Of a stretch of DNA of 64,000 nt, positions 42,401 through 50,515 are shown piece after piece. The position numbers and the translations under genes were made by a program. The stretch comes from CBDEGK01 sp965237855 (lineage in GTDB: Bacteria; Pseudomonadota; Gammaproteobacteria; Pseudomonadales; Halieaceae), in contig CBDEGK010000003.1 of NCBI GenBank assembly GCA_965237855.1, forward strand, positions 186,001 to 250,000, written 5' to 3'. Numbering within the stretch: position 1 is the stretch's first letter; each line of letters starts with the position of its first letter. A model generated the notes under the pieces. It ran no database searches and was not told the origin of the DNA. It saw nothing but the letters and a program-made list of their open reading frames with translations.

Positions 42401-42706
42401 GCGGATGTGGTCGCCCTTGTGGTGGGCAAAATAGAGGTAATACCTGCCCAGCGGATTTTCGACCCATGCAGGTACCCGGATCAGGGTGGGGCCATTGATG
42501 TTGATATAGCCCTCCTCCTCGGCCAACGCCTGTAGCCGCGGACTCATGTCTACCCGGATGATAGGCTCATCGAACATTCGCTCAGCGGCAAAGGCCGGGG
42601 CAACTGCGGGCAGATAGGAAGAACGCGGCCACAACCAGGCCGTGAGAAGTGCAACGCTAATAAAAAGGGCCAGCAACAGCCAGCCCAGGATCTTCAGAAT
42701 TACCAT
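39470..42706 (-). CDS. PQQ-dependent dehydrogenase fused to an N-terminal beta-propeller and a C-terminal cytochrome c
   Basis: A very large (1078 aa) envelope protein. An N-terminal transmembrane anchor (about residues 5-26) is followed by a ~350-residue domain with repeated blade-like patterns (YYLYFAHHKGDHIRLAYAD, LVMYYHGLDADGGQYTRAA, NLYVFWSRVGD, SRYLLYTGAAEQAIGLAR) resembling five-bladed GH43/GH32-type propellers. From about residue 401 it is a quinoprotein alcohol dehydrogenase: SLLTQVNRANVSDLKLHWSY, adjacent Cys489-Cys490 (the ring disulfide of the family), GTGN and the catalytic-Asp motif GDNLF at 648-652. The last ~95 residues hold a CxxCH haem site (CLVCH near residue 987). It should oxidise an alcohol or sugar in the periplasm and pass electrons to haem c. 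Without the first domain the length would be normal for a type II quinohaemoprotein. Confidence 0.88.
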   Translation of the reverse strand: MVILKILGWLLLALFISVALLTAWLWPRSSYLPAVAPAFAAERMFDEPIIRVDMSPRLQALAEEEGYININGPTLIRVPAWVENPLGRYYLYFAHHKGDHIRLAYADTVTGPWTIHDAGALALADSMFPVTLGSRPDLNATVSALWQNYSIYVARDLIRMMYRSVVSDQAERQRRGITTAANARPHIASPEIFVDEPGQRLVMYYHGLDADGGQYTRAAVSADGLQFTPQPALVRNNYLRLFQRNGFYYGLTMPGVLYRSSDPLEGFNPRDQLLFEHDMRHAGLLLEGDNLYVFWSRVGDTPESILLSEVDLSSTDWNDWQATTPVVVLAPELPWEGGDMPLQSSMRGELELSARELRDPHVFVDEDGSRYLLYTGAAEQAIGLARLHDLRDAAAPMTSKDWPVHGLNAAEQRHSLLTQVNRANVSDLKLHWSYSLGSKRGVEATPIVVDGTLYTTSSWSVVHALDAKTGRLLWRYDPEVPGETARKACCDVVNRGVAVVGDRLFLATLDGRLQALDRHDGSVLWSVMTADPDQAYTITGAPRAVKDMVVIGNGGAELGVRGYVSAYSIADGSLRWRFYTVPGDPALPDEHPELTLARQTWSVDSQWESGLGGTVWDSMAYDADLNLLYVGTGNAVNYNRSQRSPGGGDNLFLSSILALNPDSGSLVWFYQTTPAESWDYTATQQMILAELDIAGRERSVIMQAPKNGFFYILDRATGELLSAEPYTPMNWASHVDMSSGRPVETTTANWFDMPSSNKPRFIKPTIAGGHNWQPMAYDPERKLVYIPTRDEAYPFFVDPEFTLRHWAFNTGENFPALEADFRDLPIRQCTPTQLTAWDPRRESVAWQVEMDSLISAGVLSTAGGLVFQGRGDAHFLAYDADSGDELWQVPVNTPIVAPPITYAVDGVQYLAVSTGMGGGGLAFTPAPYQNNGYLLVFSLEGSAELPPRVARQERQLQLPEELLGRLQDSAELAAVEKGRITYSRYCLVCHGAGAVNPGALPDLRFADSNTHLDWSGIVLGGLRQAKGMASFADSLSIEDADNIHLYVVSRALETQRWSNRLVRALTEQICVPSGWLAD

Positions 42707-42718
42707 AGATGGCCCAGC

Positions 42719-44155
42719 TTACAGGTTTTCCTCGGCGAAGGCCGCCAGGCGGCTACGCTCAATACCATTCACGTGCATGATACCGGCATGGTCATACTGT
42801 TTGGACTTCTCCACCAAGTAAGTAAGACCAGAAGTCAGCGGGCTGATGTACTTGTTATCTATCTGGGCCAGGTTGCCCAACACCACGATCTTGGAGTCAG
42901 CCCCCACCCGGGTGATCACCGACTTGAGCTGAAACTGGGTCAGGCCCTGGCTCTCATCAATAATAATATAGGCATTATTGAAAGAGCGGCCACGCATGAA
43001 ATTAAGTGACTTGAACTGGATATTGGCGCGCTCTTTCACATACTCGATGCTGCCATTACTGCACTCGTCAGAACCATGCAAGATTTCCAGGTTGTCATCG
43101 AAGGCCGCCAGCCAGGGTGCCATTTTCTCCTCCTCAGTGCCCGGCAAAAAACCGATGTCCTCGGCTATCGGCGGGGTCGAGCGGGCCACAATCAACTTGC
43201 TGTATTTTTTCTGCTCGAGGATGGCGTGCAAACCGTACGCCAACGCAATCAAGGTTTTACCTGAACCCGCCGGACCCGTCAGCACCGTCATGTCGACGCT
43301 GTCGTCGTTGATCAACTCCATGGCCATGGCCTGCTCCAGATTGCGCGGAGCAAGACCCCAGAAGCGCCGGTTCATCAGGTTGTCACGGCTGTCACAACGC
43401 AAGTACATGTAGTCAGCATCGAGGCGCTGTACGTAGGCGAAGAAATCGTTGTCATCGTACAGGAACATACAGGGATAGACCTTTGGCAGCACCGAACGAG
43501 CAACCCGGTGCAAGGTACAGTTGCCCTCGCGCAGGGTATCCACGTCCTCAACCATTGCCCAAAAGTCACCCTCGATGTGCTCATAACCCTTTGCCAGCAG
43601 ATCGATATCATCAAGTACCCGATCGCGACGATAGTCCTCGACATGGGCCAGCCCGGAGCCCTTGGCCTTGAGTCGCATATTGATGTCCTTGGTGACAAGG
43701 GCGACAAAGCTGCCGGGGTTTTCCGCCTGCAAACGCAGCGCAACATTGATGATGCGATTGTCGTTGGCCTGATCCTGAGTGTCATTCAGATAGGGTATAG
43801 CGCTGTCGTCGGCGAGCAACTGGTCTGGATAGATCGACAGTGTGCCGAGGGGGCCGTCGAGGGTAGAGCCCGGGATCTCGACGCCGTCCTGGATTTCCTG
43901 GGGTCCAGCACTGTCGACGACCTTGTCGATAATGTTGATGGCAATGCGGGCCTCTCGGCTTACGGATTTGTCCCGCCGGTCCTTGATATGGTCGAGCTCC
44001 TCCAGCACCGTCATTGGAAGCACGATGCGATGCTCGTTAAATGCCATGACCGAGGTAGGATCATGTAACAGGACATTTGTGTCCAGCACATAAATTTTCT
44101 TGGCAGTGATTAATTTAGGGGTGTCTTCTACGCGCAGGGCGGCGCCTGATGCCAT
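42719..44155 (-). CDS. PhoH-family ATPase with N-terminal PIN domain
   Basis: A 478-aa PIN-PhoH (PhoH2-type) protein. The PIN nuclease part has acidic residues in YVLDTNVLLHDP, LEELDHIK, DNRIINVAL and LVTKDINMR. The PhoH ATPase part has the P-loop TGPAGSGKTLIALAYG and Walker B AYIIIDESQGLT. Related proteins unwind and cleave RNA. The ATG at 44155 follows GAGG; an upstream in-frame start at 44254 is rejected. It is preceded by a near-consensus promoter at 44392-44420, giving a leader of about 230 nt. Confidence 0.92.
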   Translation of the reverse strand: MASGAALRVEDTPKLITAKKIYVLDTNVLLHDPTSVMAFNEHRIVLPMTVLEELDHIKDRRDKSVSREARIAINIIDKVVDSAGPQEIQDGVEIPGSTLDGPLGTLSIYPDQLLADDSAIPYLNDTQDQANDNRIINVALRLQAENPGSFVALVTKDINMRLKAKGSGLAHVEDYRRDRVLDDIDLLAKGYEHIEGDFWAMVEDVDTLREGNCTLHRVARSVLPKVYPCMFLYDDNDFFAYVQRLDADYMYLRCDSRDNLMNRRFWGLAPRNLEQAMAMELINDDSVDMTVLTGPAGSGKTLIALAYGLHAILEQKKYSKLIVARSTPPIAEDIGFLPGTEEEKMAPWLAAFDDNLEILHGSDECSNGSIEYVKERANIQFKSLNFMRGRSFNNAYIIIDESQGLTQFQLKSVITRVGADSKIVVLGNLAQIDNKYISPLTSGLTYLVEKSKQYDHAGIMHVNGIERSRLAAFAEENL

Positions 44156-44391
44156 AAAGCGATCCTCTTGAGGTGATATTGAAAAGAAAATGGGCGGTAA
44201 GAATGTTGCAGCGAGAAAAGCCGGAATAGGCTTTGCCCAACGATGGCGCAGCAACTTTGAACCCGTGGTCCATAAGCGTCGCGCTTGTTATGCACCGAAA
44301 TATCGCTTCTCGGTGACTGGAAATAGGTCAATAACGTTTTCCCAGATTGAACTCAATACGAGCTGATCCCAATACAACTTGATCTGTGTTC

Positions 44392-44420
44392 ATTATCAAA
44401 CCGCCCTCTCCAACTGTCAA
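44392..44420 (-). promoter_or_regulatory. Sigma70 promoter of phoH
   Basis: Minus strand: TTGACA (44415-44420), 17 bp, GATAAT (44392-44397). One mismatch to consensus over both hexamers. Confidence 0.7.
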
Positions 44421-44445
44421 TGACGTATCTCTGTGGAGTTAAGCG

Positions 44446-44474
44446 CTGACACTCACTGCGGATTACGATAGCAT
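44446..44474 (+). promoter_or_regulatory. Candidate sigma70 promoter of rnb
   Basis: CTGACA (44446-44451), 17 bp, TAGCAT (44469-44474). The start would be about 25 nt before the rnb ATG. The -10 is weak. Confidence 0.45.
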
Positions 44475-44504
44475 GGGCGCCACTTATGTTATTCCGGTTC
44501 ACCA

Positions 44505-46508
44505 ATGCTCAATCAGGATTCTCTATCCCAGCTTAAAGGGCTGAAAGCCCAGATGGAGTCGGAAAAAGAGCGCGCGGTTGCTGTCGTTAAAGGCACCCAG
44601 TCGCGCTACGGCTTCGCCATACTCGAAGATGGCCGGGAAATATTCATTCCCCCCGACGAAATGCTGAAAGCTTTCCCGGACGATCGGGTCAAGGTCTGCA
44701 TTCGGCCGGATAAAAGCAATAAGCCCATTGCCGAGATCGAGCAATTGATCGATTGCCCAATCGGTAAATTCACCGGTCGCTGTGTGCGCAAGGGCAAAGC
44801 CATCTTCGTCGAACCCGATCTGCCGAGGCTGAGTCGCTGGTTATTCATCCCCGCCCACGCCCGCAACGGTGTTAAAGAGGGCGATTACGTGCGCAGCGCC
44901 GTGCTGCGACACCCGATAAAGGACGGCAGGCCCCAGGCCAAGATTCTGCAAGTGCTCGGCAACGATGAAACACCCGGCATTGCCAATCTTTACGCCGAGG
45001 CCAAGTACGAGCTGCCGCAGCAATGGAGCAAAGCGGCCCTGGAACAGGTTGAAGCGCAAATCAAGGCGGTCAATCCTCAGCAAGAGCAACGTCGGCGCGA
45101 CCTGACCGACCTGGAATTTGTCACAATTGATTCAGCGCGTACCCAGGACATCGATGACGCTTTGTACGCCGATATCAGCAGCGGTGGCTGGCATCTCTAT
45201 GTTGCGATCGCCGATCCAACTAACTACATAGAGGCAAATTCAAGCCTCGAGCAGGAAATTGCCGAACGAGGTACCTCTGTCTACTTCCACGGGGACGCTA
45301 TCCCCATGATGCCCGAAATACTGTCCCAGGAAACCTGCGCGCTGGCAGAAAACCAGGTGCGCTCTGCACTGGTCTGCAAAATCGAAGTCAGCGACGACGG
45401 AGAAATTGGCGAATTTGAGTTTATCGAGGCCCTGGTGCGGTCCCGGGCGAAGCTCAGTTACATCGCCGTCGATCGCTATCTGGCGGGAAACTACGACGAG
45501 CTGATGTCCCACGCCACACCCCTGGAAGCCTTGTACCAGGTCTACCGGGCCCTGCGCACCCGGCGAGAAGCTCGCGAGCTGGTGATGGATAACCGCACTG
45601 AATACCGCTGGATCATGAACGAGCAGAAAAAGATCGACCACATTGAGCCCTATCAGAAATTGCTGTCCCAGAAACTGGTTGAAGAATGCATGGTGGCTGC
45701 CAATCGCTGCTGTGCGCAGTTCCTGGCAGACAAAGGCTGTAGCGGGCCCTTTATCGGCCACAGTGGGTTTCGCAGCGACCGCAAAGAGGAGATTAAAAAA
45801 TTCCTGACCCGGTTCCTGCCTGGCTCCGCCGAAACCGATGTCAGGGAGGTCCCCAACTATCGCGACATCATGAACCAACTGGCAGCGGATGAAAGCGACC
45901 TGCCACTGCGCTCCATGGTAAATCGCCTGCTGGCGAGAGCCGAGATCACCACCACCGCCCAGCCGCATATGGGCATGGCACTGCCCTGCTACAGTCACTG
46001 CACTTCACCGCTGAGAAAATACACCGATTACCTGTCGCACCGGCAAATCAAGAAAGCGCTGCACCAGGAGGCAACTGACCAAGTCAGCCAGGCACAACTT
46101 GACACGCTGGCGGCTTATATTCAGCGCTCCCGGGATGCCAGCCAGGACGCCGAAATGTGGCTCAAATGTGAATACCTGCAAGATCAGCTCGGCCAGGAGT
46201 ACGATGCCCGGATTACACACATGAGCAGCAGCGGCTTTACCGTGCGGCTAGAGGAAAATGGTATCTCCGGGCTGGTGGACCTGCGCAAAGATCCTGAAAA
46301 GTTCAGCTTTGATCGCTGGACCGCCTCGCTTACCAGCGCCAGCCGCAGCTTTGTGTTGGAAGCAGTCGTGCGGGTCAAATTGGTCAAAGCCGATATCAGC
46401 AAGCGGGAAATACTGTTCGAGCCAATCTTGGAAACAAGTGTGGAAACAGGTGCGGAGACCAGCGCCGTGAAAGAAGAGACGGCGGAAGAAAAACCTAGCG
46501 GTGCTTGA
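44505..46508 (+). CDS. rnb: Exoribonuclease II (RNB family)
   Basis: Processive 3'-5' exonuclease for unstructured RNA. 667 aa: cold-shock domains (AILEDGREIFIPPDEMLKAF), the RNB core with TIDSARTQDIDDALY near residue 210, GTSVYFHGDAIPMMPE, YSHCTSPLRKYTDYLSHRQI, and a C-terminal S1-like domain (DARITHMSSSGFTVRLEENG). It lacks the basic tail and N-terminal HTH of RNase R, which is encoded at the left edge. The last ~25 residues are Glu/Thr-rich, low-complexity and probably disordered. The 3' end overlaps the opposite-strand gene at 46495 by 14 bp. Confidence 0.92.
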   Translation: MLNQDSLSQLKGLKAQMESEKERAVAVVKGTQSRYGFAILEDGREIFIPPDEMLKAFPDDRVKVCIRPDKSNKPIAEIEQLIDCPIGKFTGRCVRKGKAIFVEPDLPRLSRWLFIPAHARNGVKEGDYVRSAVLRHPIKDGRPQAKILQVLGNDETPGIANLYAEAKYELPQQWSKAALEQVEAQIKAVNPQQEQRRRDLTDLEFVTIDSARTQDIDDALYADISSGGWHLYVAIADPTNYIEANSSLEQEIAERGTSVYFHGDAIPMMPEILSQETCALAENQVRSALVCKIEVSDDGEIGEFEFIEALVRSRAKLSYIAVDRYLAGNYDELMSHATPLEALYQVYRALRTRREARELVMDNRTEYRWIMNEQKKIDHIEPYQKLLSQKLVEECMVAANRCCAQFLADKGCSGPFIGHSGFRSDRKEEIKKFLTRFLPGSAETDVREVPNYRDIMNQLAADESDLPLRSMVNRLLARAEITTTAQPHMGMALPCYSHCTSPLRKYTDYLSHRQIKKALHQEATDQVSQAQLDTLAAYIQRSRDASQDAEMWLKCEYLQDQLGQEYDARITHMSSSGFTVRLEENGISGLVDLRKDPEKFSFDRWTASLTSASRSFVLEAVVRVKLVKADISKREILFEPILETSVETGAETSAVKEETAEEKPSGA

Positions 46509-46794
46509 GGTAATTGGGTGAGCTGGGCAGGGGTGGCATCATTGGGGCGCCCCGGGCCACGCCCGACCTCACCCGCGCCACCAGGCCAATCATTTCCTGC
46601 ACGCCCAGGGCGCGCAAATAGACACCCATCTCCTGGTAACTGTCCATGGAGATGTTGTCATCGGCTATCCGCAGAGCTTGTACGATCGACAACTCCTGCT
46701 CACTGAGCTCTTCGACCTGGCCAAAGATCAATTTGGTGAACAGGTCGACGATCGACATTTCCGTGGCGCTAGTCATGTCTACGTGCTGATCCAT
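46495..46794 (-). CDS. Small hypothetical protein
   Basis: 99 aa, mainly helical up to residue ~82 (SIVDLFTKLIFGQVEELSEQ, SYQEMGVYLRALGVQEMIG), then a Pro-rich tail (PMMPPLPSSPNYLKHR). No signal peptide or membrane helix. Not recognised. The start may instead be the Met at codon 7. The reading frame is shared by no neighbour and the amphipathic helix pattern argues for a real gene. It is read opposite to rnb and in the same direction as asnS. Confidence 0.55.
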   Translation of the reverse strand: MDQHVDMTSATEMSIVDLFTKLIFGQVEELSEQELSIVQALRIADDNISMDSYQEMGVYLRALGVQEMIGLVARVRSGVARGAPMMPPLPSSPNYLKHR

Positions 46795-46891
46795 ATTTTT
46801 AAGTATGGACCAGCAATTGGACGTTTTTTAAGCAGATTTCGGGTAATTCTTCACAAATACGTGCGAAAAGCATCGAAATGACGGCTACTGC

Positions 46892-48289
46892 TCAGTAATC
46901 AGCGTGCCCGGGGGTCCTCGGAAAGGGAATGGCATCGCGGATGTTTTCCATGCCGGTCACATAGTTCAACAGGCGTTCGAAGCCCAGGCCGAATCCCGCA
47001 TGGGGCACGCTGCCGTATTTGCGCAGGTCCCGGTACCAGTCGAGCTGTCCGGTCAGTTTGTGTTCCGCCATCCGCGCATCTAGTACATCAAGACGTTCCT
47101 CACGCTGGCTACCACCGATAATTTCACCGATGCCCGGCGCCAGCACATCCATCGCCGCCACCGTTTTTTCATCATCGTTGAGGCGCATATAGAAAGCCTT
47201 GATCTCTTTCGGGTAGTTCATCAGTATCACCGGCCGACCGACAAGGGTCTCTGTCAGGAAGCGCTCGTGTTCCGATTGCAGGTCGGCGCCCCACTGCACG
47301 GGGAACTCAAACTTCTCGCCGCAGTTTTGCAGGATCTCAACCGCTTCACTGTACTCCATGCGTTCAAAGCTGGAGTCAATGAGGGTGCGCATGCGATTGA
47401 TAACCTGGTCGTCAATGCGCTGCTGGAAGAAGGCCATGTCGTCTTCGCGCTCCTCCAACACGCACTGAAGAACATGTTTGAGCAGCGCTTCCGCCAGGTC
47501 CGCATCGTCGTTGAGGTCGGCAAAGGCAATTTCCGGCTCCACCATCCAGAACTCTGCCAGGTGACGACTGGTGTTGGAATTCTCTGCCCGAAATGTCGGC
47601 CCGAAGGTGTACACCTTGCTCATGGCCAGGCAATAGGCCTCGACATTCAATTGGCCCGATACGGTGAGGAAAGATTCCGCGCCGAAGAAGTCCTCCTCGA
47701 AGTCCACCGCGCCGTTGTCACTCCTGGGCAGGTTGGCCAGGTCGAGGGTGCTGACCCGGAACAGCTCGCCGGCACCTTCGCAGTCGCTGGCGGTAATAAT
47801 CGGCGTGTTGATCCAGTGGAAATCATTGCTGTAAAAATAATTGTGGATGGCATTGGCCAGGGTCGTGCGTACCCGGGTGATGGCGCCAAAGCTATTGGTG
47901 CGCGGCCGCAAATGCGCCACGGTGCGCAGGTACTCAAAGCTATGTCGCTTCTTGGCAATGGGATAGGACTCTGCATCCTCGACCCCACCCACTACCACCA
48001 CGCGATTGGCCTGGATCTCGACACTCTGGCCCTTGCCCTGGGATTCCACCAGTTCACCGCTGACTTCCACCGAACAACCAGTGCTCAGCGCCAGCACTTG
48101 GCTGTCGTAATTGTCCAGCTCAGCGGGAACCACCGCCTGGATGGCGTCGAAACAGGTGCCATCGTGAATGGCCAGGAAGGATATACCGGCCTTGGAATCG
48201 CGCTTGCTACGCAACCAGCCGCGCACGGTAACCTCGTTGCCAGTCGGGACTTTTCCAGCCAATAAGGATGTAATTGTTTGATTTGACAT
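46892..48289 (-). CDS. asnS: Asparaginyl-tRNA synthetase
   Basis: Class IIb synthetase charging tRNA-Asn. N-terminal OB fold (VTVRGWLRSKRDSKAGISF), then motif 2 region (YTFGPTFRAENSNTSRHLAE) and motif 3 (GFGLGFERLLNYVTGMENIR) with the C-terminal FPRTPG. 465 aa, standard length. It follows the frameshifted YSC84-type gene by 1 bp. Presence of asnS implies direct Asn charging rather than the amidotransferase route. Confidence 0.98.
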   Translation of the reverse strand: MSNQTITSLLAGKVPTGNEVTVRGWLRSKRDSKAGISFLAIHDGTCFDAIQAVVPAELDNYDSQVLALSTGCSVEVSGELVESQGKGQSVEIQANRVVVVGGVEDAESYPIAKKRHSFEYLRTVAHLRPRTNSFGAITRVRTTLANAIHNYFYSNDFHWINTPIITASDCEGAGELFRVSTLDLANLPRSDNGAVDFEEDFFGAESFLTVSGQLNVEAYCLAMSKVYTFGPTFRAENSNTSRHLAEFWMVEPEIAFADLNDDADLAEALLKHVLQCVLEEREDDMAFFQQRIDDQVINRMRTLIDSSFERMEYSEAVEILQNCGEKFEFPVQWGADLQSEHERFLTETLVGRPVILMNYPKEIKAFYMRLNDDEKTVAAMDVLAPGIGEIIGGSQREERLDVLDARMAEHKLTGQLDWYRDLRKYGSVPHAGFGLGFERLLNYVTGMENIRDAIPFPRTPGHADY

Positions 48290-48290
48290 G

Positions 48291-48855
48291 CTACCGAACC
48301 AGTTTGGTGATCTTGGAACCTTCGAGGGTCAGGTTATACATCAAACCGCGATTGGAAAACACAAAACCGAGCACCGGTTGTTGTACGGTCTTGGTGTCGA
48401 ACTTACCACCCACCCCCGCCTTGATAATCGCGACACTGCCGTCCACGCCGACCTGCCAACCTTTGCTGGCCTGGAACTTTTCCAGTGCTTGCGGGGTCAT
48501 GAAAGCAAGAATATAGGCCTTGAACTCCAAGCCCAGCTGCAAACCGAATAGAGGCCGCCGCGGTCGAATAAAACGCCGTCGGTGCACCATCGATCAACAG
48601 GACACCCTCACCATATTCGCCACCGACACCAAAACCCATTTTGACAATGTCGGGAAACACCAGGATTCCCGCAGCTTTTTGCAGCAGCTCATGGCCCGTC
48701 GGACTGTCAATCTCGAAAGTCTCCAGGGCCTCGATGGCGCGGCGATGGATGGCGTCGCCCGACTCCGCCCAGGCCGGCGCAGAATCCAGCAACAGCACGG
48801 CCAGACACAGCAGGGCTGCGCCGAAACCCCTACGCTGACAGGTCAAAACTTTCAC
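48291..48855 (-). pseudogene. YSC84/lipid-binding-type secreted protein, frameshifted
   Basis: Two overlapping frames together make one protein. The first (from 48855) has a signal peptide ending APAWA and the family segment LLQKAAGILVFPDIVKMGFGVGGEYGEGVLL, then reaches FYSTAAASI. The rest, GLQLGLEFKAYILAFMTPQ to GWQVGVDGSVAI, is in another frame that ends at 48291. Removing one base near 48545-48549 (minus-strand TCTATTCGG) restores a continuous ~187-aa product. Either a recent frameshift, a sequencing error, or less likely programmed slippage. Bacterial relatives are secreted, phosphoinositide/lipid-binding-like proteins of unclear role. It lies between an SDR gene, which it overlaps by 26 bp, and asnS. 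Confidence 0.82.
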
Positions 48856-49786
48856 CCACTAACTGCTCAGACAGGGCCCACAACTTCTCGGCGGATCCCG
48901 GGTCCAGGGCATAACCGCTGTAGCCGCTGCTGGCACCCGCTTCCTCCCTGAGCTCACCTATGTGGCAATCTTCCAGATAGAGTCCACCCTTGCCCTCCAA
49001 TTGCTCCGATGTGGCGGCCCAGACGCTGGTAGCCGCCCCGGCGGGAATAGTCTTGAAGCTCATATCCATGTCCGGGGCACTGGCACTGAGCAATTCGATA
49101 TCCTCTGGCTGCAGATGGCGACTCAACTCGGTCATTATCACGCCGGGGTGGACGGCGTTGGCGGTCACGCCGTGGGCGGCCAGGCGCTGATTGATGGCGA
49201 CGCAAAACAGCGCATTAGCAGTTTTGGATTGTCCGTATGCCATCCACTTATCGTAGTCGCGATGCTCAAAATTGGGATCTTCAAAATCCACACCAGCGAA
49301 GCGATGGCCACCAGAACTCAAATTGACGATCCGCGCTGGCGCCGCCGCCAGCAGTGAAGGCACCAACAGACAGGTGAACAGGAAATGACCCAGGTGATTG
49401 GTGCCAAACTGTAATTCAAATCCATCTTTGGTTTGCGCCTGGGGGCAAGCCATGACACCGGCATTGTTGATCAGCAGGTGTATGTTCGGCAGCTGCTCCA
49501 GAAGACGGTGAGCGCAAGCTCTGACACTGGCGAGGTCCGCCAGGTCCATGAGGGCATAATCGATCTCTGCGCCGGGCACATCGACGCGCAACTGTTCCAC
49601 CACAGCTGAGACCTTGGCCTCATCCCTGGCTACCAGTACGACCCGGGCGCCAGCACCGGCCAGGGTGCGGCCAGTCTCAATACCCAGGCCTGCGGAACCG
49701 CCGGTTATCACCGCCGTTTTCCCCGCCAAATCAATTCCGTCAATCACTTCATCGGTGGTGGTGTTTGCACCCAATGCCTGGCTCAT
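48830..49786 (-). CDS. SDR family oxidoreductase (retinol dehydrogenase-like)
   Basis: A 318-aa extended classical SDR. Cofactor motif TGGSAGLG near residue 28, NNAGVM, catalytic Ser in NLSSGGHRF and YGQSK for Tyr-Lys. The C-terminal part (EGKGGLYLEDCHIGE) resembles the WWOX/RDH-like branch that acts on lipophilic carbonyls. AGGAAA precedes the ATG. It appears to be the first gene of a unit with the YSC84-type gene and asnS. Confidence 0.9.
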   Translation of the reverse strand: MSQALGANTTTDEVIDGIDLAGKTAVITGGSAGLGIETGRTLAGAGARVVLVARDEAKVSAVVEQLRVDVPGAEIDYALMDLADLASVRACAHRLLEQLPNIHLLINNAGVMACPQAQTKDGFELQFGTNHLGHFLFTCLLVPSLLAAAPARIVNLSSGGHRFAGVDFEDPNFEHRDYDKWMAYGQSKTANALFCVAINQRLAAHGVTANAVHPGVIMTELSRHLQPEDIELLSASAPDMDMSFKTIPAGAATSVWAATSEQLEGKGGLYLEDCHIGELREEAGASSGYSGYALDPGSAEKLWALSEQLVGESFDLSA

Positions 49787-49904
49787 ATTGATTTCCTGCT
49801 ATTCATGATGATGTTGAAGGGAGAGAGCTGGCATTCTTCCAGAAAAGCCCGGCAGATAGAAGTACAAAGCATGTACAATGGGATTTTAACTGGGAGATGG
49901 TGAA

Positions 49905-50282
49905 ATGGGTCGAGACGCACTGGCCAAGGCAAACTACATGAGCCTGGCCACCTTCCGCAAATCTGGCGCAGAAGTGGCAACACCTGTCTGGTTCGCCGAG
50001 GAAGACGGCCATTTCTACATTTTTTCTGCCGGTGATGCCGGCAAGGTGAAACGCCTGCGCAATTCTACCCGTGCCCGCATTGCCGCCTGCACCGTAACCG
50101 GCAAAGTGACCGGCGACTGGGTTGATGCCGAGGGGAAACTATTGGAAGGGCCCGATGGAGTCAGGGAAGCACTGGGGGCGCTGCGCCGCAAGTATGGCTG
50201 GCAAATGTGGATGACAGACTGCTTATCCACCTTGAGCGGCAAGATGAAAAAGCGCACCTACCTCCGTATCACACCACCGTAA
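49905..50282 (+). CDS. PPOX-class (F420/FMN) oxidoreductase-like protein
   Basis: A 125-aa split-barrel flavin-binding protein. Typical pattern: ANYMSLATFRKSGAEVATPV with VWFAEEDGHFYIFSAGDAGK and RLRNSTRARIAACTVTGKV. It is of the TIGR03666/Rv2061-like type, which is mostly F420-linked in actinobacteria; FMN use is possible here. GGAG sits about 12 nt before the ATG. The first gene of a small plus-strand run with the next two genes. Confidence 0.82.
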   Translation: MGRDALAKANYMSLATFRKSGAEVATPVWFAEEDGHFYIFSAGDAGKVKRLRNSTRARIAACTVTGKVTGDWVDAEGKLLEGPDGVREALGALRRKYGWQMWMTDCLSTLSGKMKKRTYLRITPP

Positions 50283-50289
50283 ACTGCCC

Positions 50290-50505
50290 GTGCCCGGTTT
50301 CCCCTGGCTGGTTTTGGGCCCATGCCTGCTGCTCAGTTTCCCGGCCCAGGCCTATATGGACCCCAACGTTGGCAGCATGCTGTTGCAGGGGCTGCTGGCG
50401 GGCATCGCCGCCGTTGGTGTCACTGCCCGCATGTACTGGCACCGTATCGTGGCCTTCTTCAGCAAAGACTCTGCCACGGACAACGAGGCAGAGGACGACA
50501 ACTAA
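50290..50505 (+). CDS. Small membrane protein with YMDPNVGS motif
   Basis: 71 aa, first codon GTG. A signal-type helix (FPWLVLGPCLLLSFPAQA) is followed by AYMDPNVGSMLLQGLLAGIA and a second helix ending ARMYWHRIVAFF, then an acidic tail. The Y-(M/I/L)-DP-x-x-GS-x-L-x-Q pattern occurs in many small bacterial membrane proteins next to sulfatase-type genes (from memory). Function unknown. The next gene starts 10 bp on. Confidence 0.7.
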   Translation: MPGFPWLVLGPCLLLSFPAQAYMDPNVGSMLLQGLLAGIAAVGVTARMYWHRIVAFFSKDSATDNEAEDDN

Positions 50506-50515
50506 CTAGCACCCC

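Larger units (their letters stand above)
44156..44504. other. Divergent phoH/rnb intergenic region
   Basis: 349 bp without a credible gene. It holds one promoter for each flanking gene (44392-44420 minus, 44446-44474 plus). Their -35 boxes are only about 25 bp apart, back to back. The remainder is the long phoH leader, in which no riboswitch or attenuator could be identified by eye. Confidence 0.6.
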
